Positions 17,327 to 27,109 are shown, numbered from the stretch's first letter. The stretch is 32,920 bases of DNA from Methylotenera sp. (GCA_028688575.1 JAQTXW010000026.1:1-32920), one strand, 5' to 3'. Made by a program: numbers and translations. Notes: generated by a model from the letters alone, not told the origin.

Positions 17327-17368
17327 TTGATTTAAGTCAATTAGCCAGCACGATTCCTTTCGTAGACT
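17327..17368 (+). promoter_or_regulatory. FNR/DNR-type promoter of the nar block
   Basis: TTGATTTAAGTCAA at 17327-17340 matches the FNR consensus TTGAT-N4-ATCAA in nine of ten defined bases. A plausible -10 box TAGACT lies at 17363-17368. If transcription starts near 17375, the FNR site is centred at about -41.5, the classic place for FNR-type activation, where no good -35 box is needed. This predicts induction without oxygen. No fnr, dnr or narXL gene is in the window. Confidence 0.75.
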
Positions 17369-17438
17369 CACCTTTGTAATACATCACTAGGTAAAAGTGT
17401 TTTGTAAGTTACCTATAAAAAAGATCGAGGGGTGGGGA

Positions 17439-18707
17439 ATGGCAACGCAACAATATAAAGCATGGTCGGTGGTGGTCGCGAGTACACTGGCTTTTACTGT
17501 ATGTTTCATGATCTGGATGATGTTTGCTGTGATTGGTATTCCAATCAAGGAAACCTTAGGTCTTAACGAAACCCAGTTCGGCATTCTCATTGCCACGCCA
17601 GTGCTCACTGGTTCGCTTATTCGCCTGCCACTAGGCATGTGGACAGATAAATTTGGCGGTCGCATTGTATTTTTTTTACTGATGCTTTCTACCGTCGTAC
17701 CTATCTTCCTGATTTCAAAATGTACAGCGTACTGGCAGTTTCTGGTAACAGGGTTGTTTGTTGGCGTTGCTGGCGGATCTTTCACTGTAGGTATTGCTTA
17801 TTGCGCTCGCTGGTTTCCTAAAAACAGACAAGGGCTGGCGATGGGAATTTTTGGTGCAGGCAATACCGGTGCTGCTGTCACTAAACTGGTTGCGCCAATC
17901 ATTGTTGTAGGGTTTGGTTGGGCGATGGTGCCTCAGGTTTATGCGGTGCTAATGCTTATAACAGCCATTTTGTTCTGGTTTTTCACATTTTCTGATTCAT
18001 CACACAGCACAGGTAAATCAATCAGCATGCGTGAGCAATTAGTTGTTTTGAAAGACCCAAAAGTCTGGAAATATAGCCAATATTACTCAATCGTGTTTGG
18101 CGGTTATGTTGCACTGGCCTTATGGATGACCAAATATTACATTGGCGAATATGGTTTTGACCTTAAAACTGCTGCGCTAATGGCGGCTGCGTTTAGTATT
18201 CCAGGCGGCGTGCTACGTGCGGTTGGCGGTCATTATTCTGATAAATTCGGCGCACATACCGTGACTTGGTGGGTGCTTTGGGTGTCTTTGGTGTGCCTGT
18301 TCTTTCTTTCATATCCACAGACTGATATTTCAATTATCACAGTGAATGGTCGGCAGACTTTTCACATTGGTCTGAACGCCACATGGTTCACCGTCATTAT
18401 GTTCACGATGGGGATTGCATTTGCGATAGGCAAAGCCTCTGTCTTTAAATACATTTCCGATGATTATCCACACAACATTGGTGTGATTTCAGGCGTGGTT
18501 GGCCTGGCGGGTGGTTTGGGCGGATTTTTAATGCCCATCATGTTTGGCGCGCTACTGGATTTTACTGGCGTGCGCTCTTCTGCCTTCATGCTGATGTTCG
18601 GTATTGTCTGGGTTTCACTCATCTGGATGTATTGGACAGAAGTACGTCCTGTAAAAATAAGCCGTCATAACGAGCGCCAGGCTTTAAAACAAGCGGCATC
18701 AAGCTAA
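17439..18707 (+). CDS. narK1: NarK1-type nitrate transporter
   Basis: This major-facilitator protein (422 aa, 12 predicted membrane helices) belongs to the nitrate/nitrite porter family. The nitrate signature near residues 110-145 reads GVAGGSFTVGIAYCARWFP followed by KNRQGLAMGIFGAGNTGAAV. The shorter length and order before a second narK fit the NarK1 type, thought to be a nitrate/proton symporter; this is a family-level call. ATG 17439 (MATQQYKAWSVVV) has a strong purine-rich binding site (GAGGGGTGGGG). It is the first gene after the FNR-type site, so it likely begins the nar transcript. Confidence 0.92.
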   Translation: MATQQYKAWSVVVASTLAFTVCFMIWMMFAVIGIPIKETLGLNETQFGILIATPVLTGSLIRLPLGMWTDKFGGRIVFFLLMLSTVVPIFLISKCTAYWQFLVTGLFVGVAGGSFTVGIAYCARWFPKNRQGLAMGIFGAGNTGAAVTKLVAPIIVVGFGWAMVPQVYAVLMLITAILFWFFTFSDSSHSTGKSISMREQLVVLKDPKVWKYSQYYSIVFGGYVALALWMTKYYIGEYGFDLKTAALMAAAFSIPGGVLRAVGGHYSDKFGAHTVTWWVLWVSLVCLFFLSYPQTDISIITVNGRQTFHIGLNATWFTVIMFTMGIAFAIGKASVFKYISDDYPHNIGVISGVVGLAGGLGGFLMPIMFGALLDFTGVRSSAFMLMFGIVWVSLIWMYWTEVRPVKISRHNERQALKQAASS

Positions 18708-18732
18708 GTCGTATCAATTTAGGGGGAATCAC

Positions 18733-20343
18733 ATGACTACCAATATTAAAGACTGGAATGTAGAGGATGATAAGTTTTGGGAGTCCACGGGTAAAAAAGT
18801 GGCCTATCGTAACTTGTGGATTTCAGTACCAGCGCTGCTGTGCGGGTTTGCCGTGTGGCTCATGTGGGGCATCATTACCGTACAGATGAGTAATCTGGGG
18901 TTTCCGTTCAGTAAAGATGAGCTGTTCACACTGACTGCGATTTCAGGCTTAGCGGGCGCTACGATGCGTATCCCCTCATCATTTTTTATTCGCCTGGCTG
19001 GCGGCCGTAATACCATTTTTCTGACCACGGCCATGTTACTGAGTCCTGCGATAGGCACTGGCATTGCGTTGCAGCATCCTGAATGGCCTTTATGGGTGTT
19101 TCAGCTGATGGCGCTATGGTCAGGTGTAGGTGGCGGTAATTTCGCCAGCTCTATGAGCAATATCAGCACATTTTTCCCTAAACGTCTGCAAGGTACGGCG
19201 CTTGGTATTAATGCGGGGCTAGGTAATTTCGGCGTAACCACCATGCAGATTCTGATTCCGTTGGTGATGACAGTCGGCGTATTCGGTGCACTTGGAGGAG
19301 ATGCCACCGTGCTCGTTAAAGATAGCGGCTGGATTTTTGGCAAGATTCCTGCCGGTACGCCAACCTTTATTCAGAATGCAGGTTTTGCCTGGGTGATCTC
19401 TTTAGTGCCGTTGTCGCTACTGTGCTTATGGGGCATGAATAACTTGCTGCCAATTTCAGCGGATGCACGTAACACCATGCTGTCATTCATAAAAATCACC
19501 TGGCTATATACTTTGGCATTTTTACCTGCCATTGTGGGCTTGTATCTATATTTGCCAGCACCTACAGGTTTAGGTTTGCTGAATATGTGGGTCGCCATGC
19601 CACTGATTATTGGGTCTACGTTGCTGATTATGAAACTCGCCGCATTTGGTGCGATGAAAGAAAACATCGCCAAACAGTTTGCGATTTTCAAAAACAAACA
19701 CACCTGGTCGATGACTGCACTTTACTTGGTGACTTTTGGTTCATTCATTGGTTTTTCAATGGCTTTGCCACTGTCTATTACCGTGATATTTGGTGAGCAG
19801 CATATTTTTGATGCTGCAACAGAAACCTGGTCACATATAAAAAACCCAGCAGCACCTTCAGCCCTGACTTATGCATGGATTGGTCCATTTGTAGGCGCTT
19901 TGATACGTCCGGTTGGGGGTTGGATATCTGACAAGGTAGGTGGTTCTATCGTGACGCAGATTATTTCGGCTGTGATGGTAGTTGCTTCTGCCTATGCTGG
20001 CTACGTCATGATGCAGGCCTATCACTCTGCGACGCCAGAGATTTATTTCATGCATTTTCTGATTGTGTTTGTAGTGCTGTTTGCGGCAACAGGGGTGGGT
20101 AACGGTTCAACTTTCAGAACGGTTGGTGTGATTTTTGACCGTGTACAAGCTGGCCCAGTGCTGGGTTGGACCTCCGCTGTTGCTGCCTATGGCGCATTCA
20201 TTGCGCCGGAAGTAATCAAAGGACAAATCAAGGCTGGCACCCCTGAAATGGCAATGTATGGCTTTGCGGTGTTCTATGCACTATGCCTGATATTAAATTG
20301 GTGGTTCTACCTGCGTGCAGGTAGCGAGATCAAGAACCCATAA
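18733..20343 (+). CDS. narK2: NarK2-type nitrate/nitrite antiporter
   Basis: The second MFS nitrate porter (536 aa) has the motif GGGNFASSMSNISTFFPKR followed by LQGTALGINAGLGNFG. It is longer than the usual ~465 residues, owing to a soluble N-terminal extension (about 25 aa) and loops such as GGDATVLVKDSGWIFGKIPA (around 175-210) and HIFDAATETWSHIKNP (around 355-375). NarK2 types are thought to exchange nitrate for nitrite, which keeps toxic nitrite out during respiration. It starts 25 bases after narK1 behind AGGGGGA, and 47 bases precede narG. Confidence 0.92.
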   Translation: MTTNIKDWNVEDDKFWESTGKKVAYRNLWISVPALLCGFAVWLMWGIITVQMSNLGFPFSKDELFTLTAISGLAGATMRIPSSFFIRLAGGRNTIFLTTAMLLSPAIGTGIALQHPEWPLWVFQLMALWSGVGGGNFASSMSNISTFFPKRLQGTALGINAGLGNFGVTTMQILIPLVMTVGVFGALGGDATVLVKDSGWIFGKIPAGTPTFIQNAGFAWVISLVPLSLLCLWGMNNLLPISADARNTMLSFIKITWLYTLAFLPAIVGLYLYLPAPTGLGLLNMWVAMPLIIGSTLLIMKLAAFGAMKENIAKQFAIFKNKHTWSMTALYLVTFGSFIGFSMALPLSITVIFGEQHIFDAATETWSHIKNPAAPSALTYAWIGPFVGALIRPVGGWISDKVGGSIVTQIISAVMVVASAYAGYVMMQAYHSATPEIYFMHFLIVFVVLFAATGVGNGSTFRTVGVIFDRVQAGPVLGWTSAVAAYGAFIAPEVIKGQIKAGTPEMAMYGFAVFYALCLILNWWFYLRAGSEIKNP

Positions 20344-20390
20344 GTTTAACCAGTAGAACTGTTAAAAGAATTAATCAAGGAGTCTGAGCG

Positions 20391-23300
20391 ATGAGTCACT
20401 TTCTAGATAGGCTTAAATTTTTCGATAAGGTTAAGGCAACCTTTTCAAATAATCACGGCATCGTTACTAATGAAGACCGTCAGTGGGAAGACGTGTATCG
20501 TCACCGCTGGCAACATGACAAGGTAGTACGTTCTACGCATGGTGTGAATTGTACCGGTGGCTGCTCGTGGAAAATCTTTGTAAAGAATGGCCTAGTGTCG
20601 TTCGAGATGCAGCAGACGGATTACCCGCGTACCCGTGACGATCTGCCTGACCATGAGCCGCGTGGTTGTCAGCGTGGCGCTTCATTTTCCTGGTATCTGT
20701 ATAGTCCTCATCGCATCAAGCACCCACTCATTCGTGGCCGCTTGATTGACCTGTATCGCGCCGAGCGTAAAACAGGTAAAGACCCGGTCGAGGCTTGGTC
20801 AGCTATTCAGGCCGATGAGCAAAAACGTAAATCTTATACTGCGGTACGTGGTTTGGGCGGTTTTGTGCGCACTTCATGGGATGAAGTGAATGAAATCATA
20901 GCGGCTGCCAATGTCTACACGATTAAAAAATGGGGTCCAGACCGTATTTTCGGTTTTTCACCGATTCCTGCCATGTCAATGATCTCTTACGCTGCGGGCT
21001 CCCGATACCTTTCCCTGATTGGCGCGGCTTGCGGTTCTTTCTATGACTGGTACTGCGACTTGCCTGCTGCAAGCCCACAAACATGGGGTGAGCAGACTGA
21101 TGTGCCTGAAGCCGCAGACTGGTATAACTCTACTTATATCATCATCACTGGCGCCAACCTGCCGATGACACGTACGCCAGATGCACACTTTGCTTCAGAA
21201 GTGCGTTACAAAGGTGCAAAAATTGTGGCCATGGCACCAGATTATGCCGAGTTCTGCAAATTCTCTGATTTGTGGATGCCCATCAAACAGGGCACCGATG
21301 CGGCAGCTTTCCTGGCAATGGGGCACGTTGCGCTGAAAGAGTTTTATATCAACAGCCAGGATCCTTATTTTCAGGAATATGCACGTAAGTACACTGATAT
21401 GCCAATGCAGGTGATGCTGCGTAAGCAAGACGGCACTTATGTCTCAGATCGATTCTTACGCGCTTCTGATTTTGATGGTGCGTTGGGCGAAAGCAATAAC
21501 CCCGAGTGGAAAACCATCGTTTTTGACCGCAAGTCATGTGCATTTGTCGCACCTAACGGCAGTATCGGTTATCGCTGGGGAGAAGATGGCAAGTGGAACT
21601 TGCTGGAAAAAACCGGTAGTCAGGAGATTACAGCGGAATTAACCTGCATCGATGACAGGGATGAGGTGGTTTCGGTCGGCTTCCCGCACTTTACACATGG
21701 TGAGGGTGATTTGCTGTACAGAAATGTGCCTGCACGAAAAGTGAAACTGGCCAATGGCGAAGAAGTGCTGGTTGCCACTGTATTTGATTTGCAGATTGCA
21801 CAGTATGGTATCGATCGTGGGCTAGGTGGCGGTAACGTGGCTAAAGACTATAACGACGCTAATGTTGCGTATACCCCAGCCTGGGCAGAGAAAGTGACAG
21901 GTGTGAAAGCGGCTGATATTGAGCGCACAGGTCGTGAATTTGCTTACAACGCCTCAAAAACCAAAGGCAAGTCCATGGTCATTATGGGTGCTGCGATCAA
22001 TCACTGGTATCACAATGATTTGGCTTATCGTTCAATTATGAACCTGCTGCATATGTGTGGTTGCGTGGGCCAGTCAGGTGGCGGTTGGGCGCACTATGTG
22101 GGGCAGGAAAAACTTCGTCCTCAGGCTGGCTGGGCGCCGATTGCTTTTGCGCTGGATTGGCACCGTCCACCACGTCACACCAATTCAACCTCATACTGGT
22201 ACTTCCATACCGATCAATGGCGCTATGAAACACTGAATGCGGACAGTTTGCTGTCACCTGCCGGTAAAGGTAAGAATCGCGGTAATTCCATTGCAGATTA
22301 CAACGTGAAGGCAGCACGCATGGGCTGGTTGCCATCGATGCCAAACTTCAACGCTAACCCGATTAAATTGGCTGAAGAAGCGATGAAAAACGGCGCTACA
22401 GATGAAGCATCAGTTGCTAAATACGTGGCAGCCAAGCTGAAATCCGGCGAGTTGGACGTCGCTTACGCTGACCCGGATAACCCTGTGAACTGGCCTCGTA
22501 ACCTGTTCGTATGGCGGGCAAACCTGATTGGCTCATCTGCAAAAGGTCATGAGTATTTCCTCAAACATCTGTTGGGTGCGCAAAATGGTGTGTTGCAGGA
22601 ATCAGGCGCTGGACGTGGCAATAAAGAAGTGAAATGGCATGAAGATGCGCCCATCGGCAAACTGGATCTGATGGTGGATATCAATTTCCGTCTTAATTCA
22701 ACTGGTGCTTATTCAGACATCATCTTGCCTACGGCAACCTGGTACGAGAAAAATGACCTGAATACGACGGACATGCATCCATTCATTCATCCGCTGTCAG
22801 AGGCTGTGTCACCTGGCTGGGAATCCAAATCAGATTGGCAGATTTTCAAAACTATAGCCAAGACGTTCTCTCCTTTAGCTGAAAAGCATCTGGGAACGAA
22901 GAAGGAAGTAGTGGCTTTACCGATGCAGCATGACTCTGCCGCAGAACTGGCGCAGCCTTTTGGTGAAGTTAAAAACTGGAAAGAGGGCGATTGCGAGCCG
23001 ATTCCAGGCAAGACCATGGCGATTATCAAACTGGTGGAACGTACTTATGGCGATACTTACCGTAAGTTCATTGCACTAGGCCCATTGATGACCAAGCTTG
23101 GTAATAACATCAAAGGCATAGACTGGAATACGGACAGTGAATACGAGCAACTGAAAAAGCATAACAGCACAGTAAGTGAGCCTGGTGTTTCCTTCGGTAT
23201 GCCATCACTGGCAGAAGATATCGAAGTCTGTGACTCTGTGATGCGCATGGCGCCAGAAACTAATGGTGAGGTGGCGCATAAATCATGGAGTGCGTTGTCA

Positions 23301-24140
23301 CAGAAAACCGGTATCGACCATCATCATTTGTATGCAGGGCGCCATGAGGATAAATTCACATTCAAGGATATCCAGGCGCAGCCACGCAAAATTATCACAG
23401 CGCCAACCTGGTCTGGTATCGAGTCTGAGCATGTGTCTTACACGGCGGGTTACACCAATATCCATGAGCATATTCCATTCCGTACGTTAACTGGTCGTGC
23501 ACATTTCTATCAGGATCATGAATGGATGCTGGATTTTGGTGAGGGCTTCTGTACCTATAAACCAATGGTGGATCTGGGTGAACTGAATGCGCTACCGAAA
23601 CATGTGACGGATAAGCCGCATCTGGAGCTGAACTGGATCACACCGCACTCTAAATGGGGTATTCACTCTTCCTATCAGGATAACTTGCGCATGTTGACGT
23701 TGTTCCGCGGCGGCCCTTATGTCTGGGTGTCTGAGGATGATGCTAAGTCAGTTGGCATTGAAGACAATGATTGGGTTGAGGCAGTGAATCACAATGGCGC
23801 AACGGTAGCACGCGCCGTAGTTTCTCAGCGTATTCCACGCGGCATGGCGATGATGTACCACGCACAGGAAAAAAATGTGAATGTGCCAGGCTCGCCGAGT
23901 ACAGGTAAACGCGGCGGTATTTTAAATGCCGTAACCCGTGTGATTATGAAGCCAACCAATATGATTGGCGGCTATGCACAGCTTTCATACGGCTTTAACT
24001 ACTACGGTACAGTGGGTTGCCAGCGTGACACGATGGTGGCGCTGCATAAGATTGCGGACAAAGATGTGGACTGGCTGGAACGCCCACTCACACCAGAACG
24101 CGAAGCTCAACTCAACCCTGTCGGTATCGGCGCTAAATAA
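20391..24140 (+). CDS. narG: respiratory nitrate reductase, catalytic alpha subunit
   Basis: NarG (1249 aa) reduces nitrate to nitrite at a molybdenum bis-MGD centre on the cytoplasmic face of the membrane. The FS0 4Fe-4S ligands are visible as H50, C54, C58 and C93 (HGVNCTGGC ... EPRGCQRG), matching the histidine-ligated cluster of E. coli NarG. The predicted Mo-ligating Asp is D223 in FYDWYCDLPAASPQTWGE. There is no Tat leader with a cleavage site; the N-terminus SHFLDRLKFF is the vestigial form typical of NarG. Length is normal. A good AAGGAG precedes the ATG. After the stop comes a palindromic element before narH. Confidence 0.98.
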   Translation: MSHFLDRLKFFDKVKATFSNNHGIVTNEDRQWEDVYRHRWQHDKVVRSTHGVNCTGGCSWKIFVKNGLVSFEMQQTDYPRTRDDLPDHEPRGCQRGASFSWYLYSPHRIKHPLIRGRLIDLYRAERKTGKDPVEAWSAIQADEQKRKSYTAVRGLGGFVRTSWDEVNEIIAAANVYTIKKWGPDRIFGFSPIPAMSMISYAAGSRYLSLIGAACGSFYDWYCDLPAASPQTWGEQTDVPEAADWYNSTYIIITGANLPMTRTPDAHFASEVRYKGAKIVAMAPDYAEFCKFSDLWMPIKQGTDAAAFLAMGHVALKEFYINSQDPYFQEYARKYTDMPMQVMLRKQDGTYVSDRFLRASDFDGALGESNNPEWKTIVFDRKSCAFVAPNGSIGYRWGEDGKWNLLEKTGSQEITAELTCIDDRDEVVSVGFPHFTHGEGDLLYRNVPARKVKLANGEEVLVATVFDLQIAQYGIDRGLGGGNVAKDYNDANVAYTPAWAEKVTGVKAADIERTGREFAYNASKTKGKSMVIMGAAINHWYHNDLAYRSIMNLLHMCGCVGQSGGGWAHYVGQEKLRPQAGWAPIAFALDWHRPPRHTNSTSYWYFHTDQWRYETLNADSLLSPAGKGKNRGNSIADYNVKAARMGWLPSMPNFNANPIKLAEEAMKNGATDEASVAKYVAAKLKSGELDVAYADPDNPVNWPRNLFVWRANLIGSSAKGHEYFLKHLLGAQNGVLQESGAGRGNKEVKWHEDAPIGKLDLMVDINFRLNSTGAYSDIILPTATWYEKNDLNTTDMHPFIHPLSEAVSPGWESKSDWQIFKTIAKTFSPLAEKHLGTKKEVVALPMQHDSAAELAQPFGEVKNWKEGDCEPIPGKTMAIIKLVERTYGDTYRKFIALGPLMTKLGNNIKGIDWNTDSEYEQLKKHNSTVSEPGVSFGMPSLAEDIEVCDSVMRMAPETNGEVAHKSWSALSQKTGIDHHHLYAGRHEDKFTFKDIQAQPRKIITAPTWSGIESEHVSYTAGYTNIHEHIPFRTLTGRAHFYQDHEWMLDFGEGFCTYKPMVDLGELNALPKHVTDKPHLELNWITPHSKWGIHSSYQDNLRMLTLFRGGPYVWVSEDDAKSVGIEDNDWVEAVNHNGATVARAVVSQRIPRGMAMMYHAQEKNVNVPGSPSTGKRGGILNAVTRVIMKPTNMIGGYAQLSYGFNYYGTVGCQRDTMVALHKIADKDVDWLERPLTPEREAQLNPVGIGAK

Positions 24141-24151
24141 ATAAAGTATAA

Positions 24152-24291
24152 GGGTATCTTTATCAATCCAAAATTCTAAGTTAGACGAGGCGAGAGTAAA
24201 AAATAACGACGCGGTATATGTTTGATATATAAGTAGTTATTTTTATGAGCAACGAAGCATCACGACGAAGTTTGGATTGATAGAGATACCC
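24152..24291. repeat. 140-bp near-palindromic element between narG and narH
   Basis: The ends are inverted repeats: GGGTATCTTTATCAATCC starts at 24152 and its counterpart GGATTGATAGAGATACCC ends at 24291, with one mismatch over 21 bp. Inner blocks TAAAAAATAAC (24197-24207) and GTTATTTTTAT (24236-24246) also pair, around a centre near 24219 (TATATGTTTGATATA). The element is AT-rich with no gene. Its right edge touches the narH binding site (TAAGGAGA). It is a MITE-like insertion in sequence, unrelated to the 20-bp-arm element elsewhere in the window. Confidence 0.75.
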
Positions 24292-24305
24292 GTAAGGAGA
24301 ATGTT

Positions 24306-25853
24306 ATGAAAGTACGTGCCCAATTCGCCTTTGTCTTTAACTTGGACAAATGCATCGGCTGTCACACCTGTTCGGTGACCTGTAAGAACGTATGGACGAA
24401 TCGAAAAGGGGTGGAATACGCCTGGTTCAATAACGTTGAATCCAAACCTGGCGTCGGTTACCCGAAACAGTGGGAAAACCAGGAAGTATGGAAGGGTGGC
24501 TGGGAGCTTAAAAACGGCAAGCTGGAGCTTAAATCTGGCAGCCGCACATCTAAATTGCTCAATATTTTTGCCAACCCAGATATGCCGGAAATAGACGACT
24601 ATTACGAGCCTTTTACCTACAATTACGCACATTTACAAAATGCGCCATTGTCTGAAGCAACACCGACAGCACGCCCGATTTCACAAATCACCGGTGAAAG
24701 CATGGAGAAGATCAAATGGGGGCCAAACTGGGAAGATGACCTGGCAGGTGAATACCATAAACGCAGTAAAGACAAGAACATGGATAATATCCAGAAAGAG
24801 ATGTATGGGCAGTTTGAGAACACTTTCCATATGTATCTGCCGCGTATCTGTAACCACTGTTTGAATGCTTCCTGTGTCGCAGCCTGTCCATCAGGATCTA
24901 TTTATAAACGTGAAGAAGATGGCATCGTGCTGGTGGATCAGGATAAATGCCGTGGCTGGCGTATGTGTGTCAGCTCATGCCCATACAAAAAAGTGTTCTA
25001 TAACTGGGAGTCAGGCAAGGCTGAGAAGTGTATCGGCTGCTACCCACGTGTTGAGTCTGGCATGCCAACCGTGTGTTCAGAGTCTTGTGTAGGTCGTATT
25101 CGCTACAACGGCATCATGCTGTACGATGCCGACCGCATCGAAGAGTTGGCCAGCATGGAAAACGAGCAGGATTTGTACGAAGCACAGTGCAAAATCTTCC
25201 TTGATCCTAACGACCCTGAGGTCATCGCTGCAGCGCGCGCTGAAGGCATTAATGAAGATTGGCTGGATGCAGCACGTAAATCCCCTATCTGGAAAATGGC
25301 GATGGACTGGAAAATCGCTTTCCCGATGCATCCTGAGTTCCGCACATTGCCAATGGTATGGTACGTGCCGCCGCTTTCACCCGTGCAGTCACAGATTGAC
25401 CAAGGCAATTTACCGGTCGGCCCGGATGGCGCGATTCCTGTTTCGGGCACGATGCGTCTGCCAATTGAATATCTGGCCAACCTGTTAACAGCAGGCAAAA
25501 CAGCCCCGATTGAAAGCGCCTTGAACCGACTGATTGCAATGCGCAGCTATCAGCGCTCAGTGCATGTTGAAGGGGTTGCGGATACCCGTGCGCTTGATGC
25601 TGCTGGCATTACAGAAGATCAGGCTAAAGAGATGTATCGTTACCTTGCAATTGCCAATTACGAAGACCGTTTTGTGATTCCAACTGGGCATACAGAAGAA
25701 ACGCTGGATGATGCGTTCGGATTCCAAGGTCAGAATGGCTTCAGCTTCGGTAACGACAGTTCACATGGCGTTTCCAAAATCACGTTATTCCCGCGCCGTC
25801 GTAAAGAGACGGTTGAGCCAAAAGAACTCGCGCCATCAAGCGATAACAGTTAA
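24306..25853 (+). CDS. narH: respiratory nitrate reductase, iron-sulfur beta subunit
   Basis: NarH (515 aa) carries electrons from NarI to NarG through one 3Fe-4S and three 4Fe-4S clusters. Cysteine sets are visible as CIGCHTCSVTC (C16, C19, C22, C26), CNHCLNASCVAACPSG near 184, CRGWRMCVSSCPYKK near 217 and CIGCYPRVESGMPTVC near 244. The tryptophan in CRGW takes the place of a cysteine, the known mark of the 3Fe-4S cluster in NarH. Length is standard. The strong AAGGAGA lies directly after the palindromic element, so translation start could be affected by that RNA fold. Confidence 0.98.
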   Translation: MKVRAQFAFVFNLDKCIGCHTCSVTCKNVWTNRKGVEYAWFNNVESKPGVGYPKQWENQEVWKGGWELKNGKLELKSGSRTSKLLNIFANPDMPEIDDYYEPFTYNYAHLQNAPLSEATPTARPISQITGESMEKIKWGPNWEDDLAGEYHKRSKDKNMDNIQKEMYGQFENTFHMYLPRICNHCLNASCVAACPSGSIYKREEDGIVLVDQDKCRGWRMCVSSCPYKKVFYNWESGKAEKCIGCYPRVESGMPTVCSESCVGRIRYNGIMLYDADRIEELASMENEQDLYEAQCKIFLDPNDPEVIAAARAEGINEDWLDAARKSPIWKMAMDWKIAFPMHPEFRTLPMVWYVPPLSPVQSQIDQGNLPVGPDGAIPVSGTMRLPIEYLANLLTAGKTAPIESALNRLIAMRSYQRSVHVEGVADTRALDAAGITEDQAKEMYRYLAIANYEDRFVIPTGHTEETLDDAFGFQGQNGFSFGNDSSHGVSKITLFPRRRKETVEPKELAPSSDNS

Positions 25854-25865
25854 AGGTTAAACATC

Positions 25866-26381
25866 ATGAAAATCTATAAATTATTGTCGGTGCTGCTTGA
25901 ATATCCAGATCAGGAATTGATGGATCATATTACTGAGTTACGTGAAGTCATGAGGGCACTGGAGGCAGACAAAGCCGAGCGGGAAGCTTTGAATGGTTTT
26001 CTGAATCATTTGCAAAGTATGCCAGTGACCGAGTTGCAGGCTGACTATGTGAAGACTTTCGATATGGTGCCTGAGCATAGCTTGCACCTCACGCATCATT
26101 TATTTGGAGATGATAAAAATCGTGGCCCCGCGCTGATTGACTTGGGCGAGTTGTACAAGGATTACGGCGTGGAGGTTGTCACGAACGAGTTGCCAGATTA
26201 TCTGCCATTGATTCTCGAGTTCACTGCCTATCTGGATGATAACGAAGGCACGGTGTTTTTATCCGATGCCAAAAAAGTGCTGAGTGTGCTCACCGAAAAT
26301 CTAACCAAAGCTGAAAGCCCATACGCAGCATTGCTTTCAATTGTTGAAAACCGGGCAACACTCAGCAAGTTAGCCGCATAA
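25866..26381 (+). CDS. narJ: nitrate reductase assembly chaperone
   Basis: NarJ is a cytoplasmic chaperone that binds the NarG N-terminus and helps load its molybdenum and Fe-S cofactors; it is not part of the final enzyme. The family core is clear: YKLLSVLLEYPDQELMDH, then YVKTFDMVPEHSLHLTHHLF, then GDDKNRGPALIDLGELYKDY and ELPDYLPLILEF. At 171 aa it lacks much of the C-terminal extension of the ~235-aa E. coli protein, which is known to be variable. It lies 12 bases after narH and 11 before narI, in the standard order. Confidence 0.95.
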   Translation: MKIYKLLSVLLEYPDQELMDHITELREVMRALEADKAEREALNGFLNHLQSMPVTELQADYVKTFDMVPEHSLHLTHHLFGDDKNRGPALIDLGELYKDYGVEVVTNELPDYLPLILEFTAYLDDNEGTVFLSDAKKVLSVLTENLTKAESPYAALLSIVENRATLSKLAA

Positions 26382-26392
26382 AGGAGAACAAA

Positions 26393-27082
26393 ATGGACTT
26401 ACATAACTTTCTTTACGGTGTTTATCCTTACATCGCACTGAGTGTGTTTTTGCTGGGTAGCTGGTTACGTTTTGACAGGGAGCAATATACCTGGAAAAGT
26501 GATTCTAGCCAGCTGCTTTCAAAAGCGAATATGCGGCTGGGCAGCAACTTGTTTCACGTGGGGATTATCGCCATATTCTTTGGACATGCCGTCGGTTTGC
26601 TGACCCCGCATAGCTGGTTTCAAGCCTTGGGTGTTTCAGACATGGCACACCAGATGGTGGCGATTGTCGCAGGGTCTATTTTTGGTGTGATGTGCCTGGT
26701 GGGCGGTGCGATTTTATGGGTACGTCGTATGCTGAATCAGCGTGTGTCGGCGGTGAGCCGTGCCTCTGATAAATTCATCCTCACCTGGCTGCTGATTACC
26801 TTGATGATTGGTTTATCAACGATTCCAGTCTCAATCGGGCATGCCAATCATGGCAATCCTGCTGTGATGATTGCCTTGGCGGAATGGGCACAGAGTATTG
26901 TCTACCTGCGCCCTGACCCATCCCTGTTAAGCGGTGTGGATACCATTTTCAAAGTGCATCTGTTCTTTGGTATGACTGTATTTCTGGTGTTTCCATTCAC
27001 ACGTTTGGTGCATGTATGGAGTGCACCGTTTGGATACATTGCCAGACCATATCAGATTGTTCGCAGTAAACGGTTTCGTTAA
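26393..27082 (+). CDS. narI: respiratory nitrate reductase, cytochrome b gamma subunit
   Basis: NarI (229 aa) oxidises quinol in the inner membrane and passes electrons to NarH through two b-type hemes. Five membrane helices are apparent. Candidate heme-ligand histidines are H55 and H65 in FHVGIIAIFFGHAVGL and H189 and H207 in VHLFFG and RLVHVWSAP, spaced as in E. coli NarI (H56, H66, H187, H205). Binding site AAGGAGA precedes the ATG. Only 27 bases separate it from the following carbonic anhydrase gene, so that gene may be in the same transcript. Confidence 0.97.
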   Translation: MDLHNFLYGVYPYIALSVFLLGSWLRFDREQYTWKSDSSQLLSKANMRLGSNLFHVGIIAIFFGHAVGLLTPHSWFQALGVSDMAHQMVAIVAGSIFGVMCLVGGAILWVRRMLNQRVSAVSRASDKFILTWLLITLMIGLSTIPVSIGHANHGNPAVMIALAEWAQSIVYLRPDPSLLSGVDTIFKVHLFFGMTVFLVFPFTRLVHVWSAPFGYIARPYQIVRSKRFR

Positions 27083-27109
27083 GCTTGATATTGGTAGAGA
27101 TCACAATCG

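Noticed and set aside
18733-20343. narK1-narK2 as a split single fused transporter
   Set aside because: Both reading frames are complete 12-helix MFS proteins with their own starts and ribosome binding sites; two neighbouring narK genes are common.
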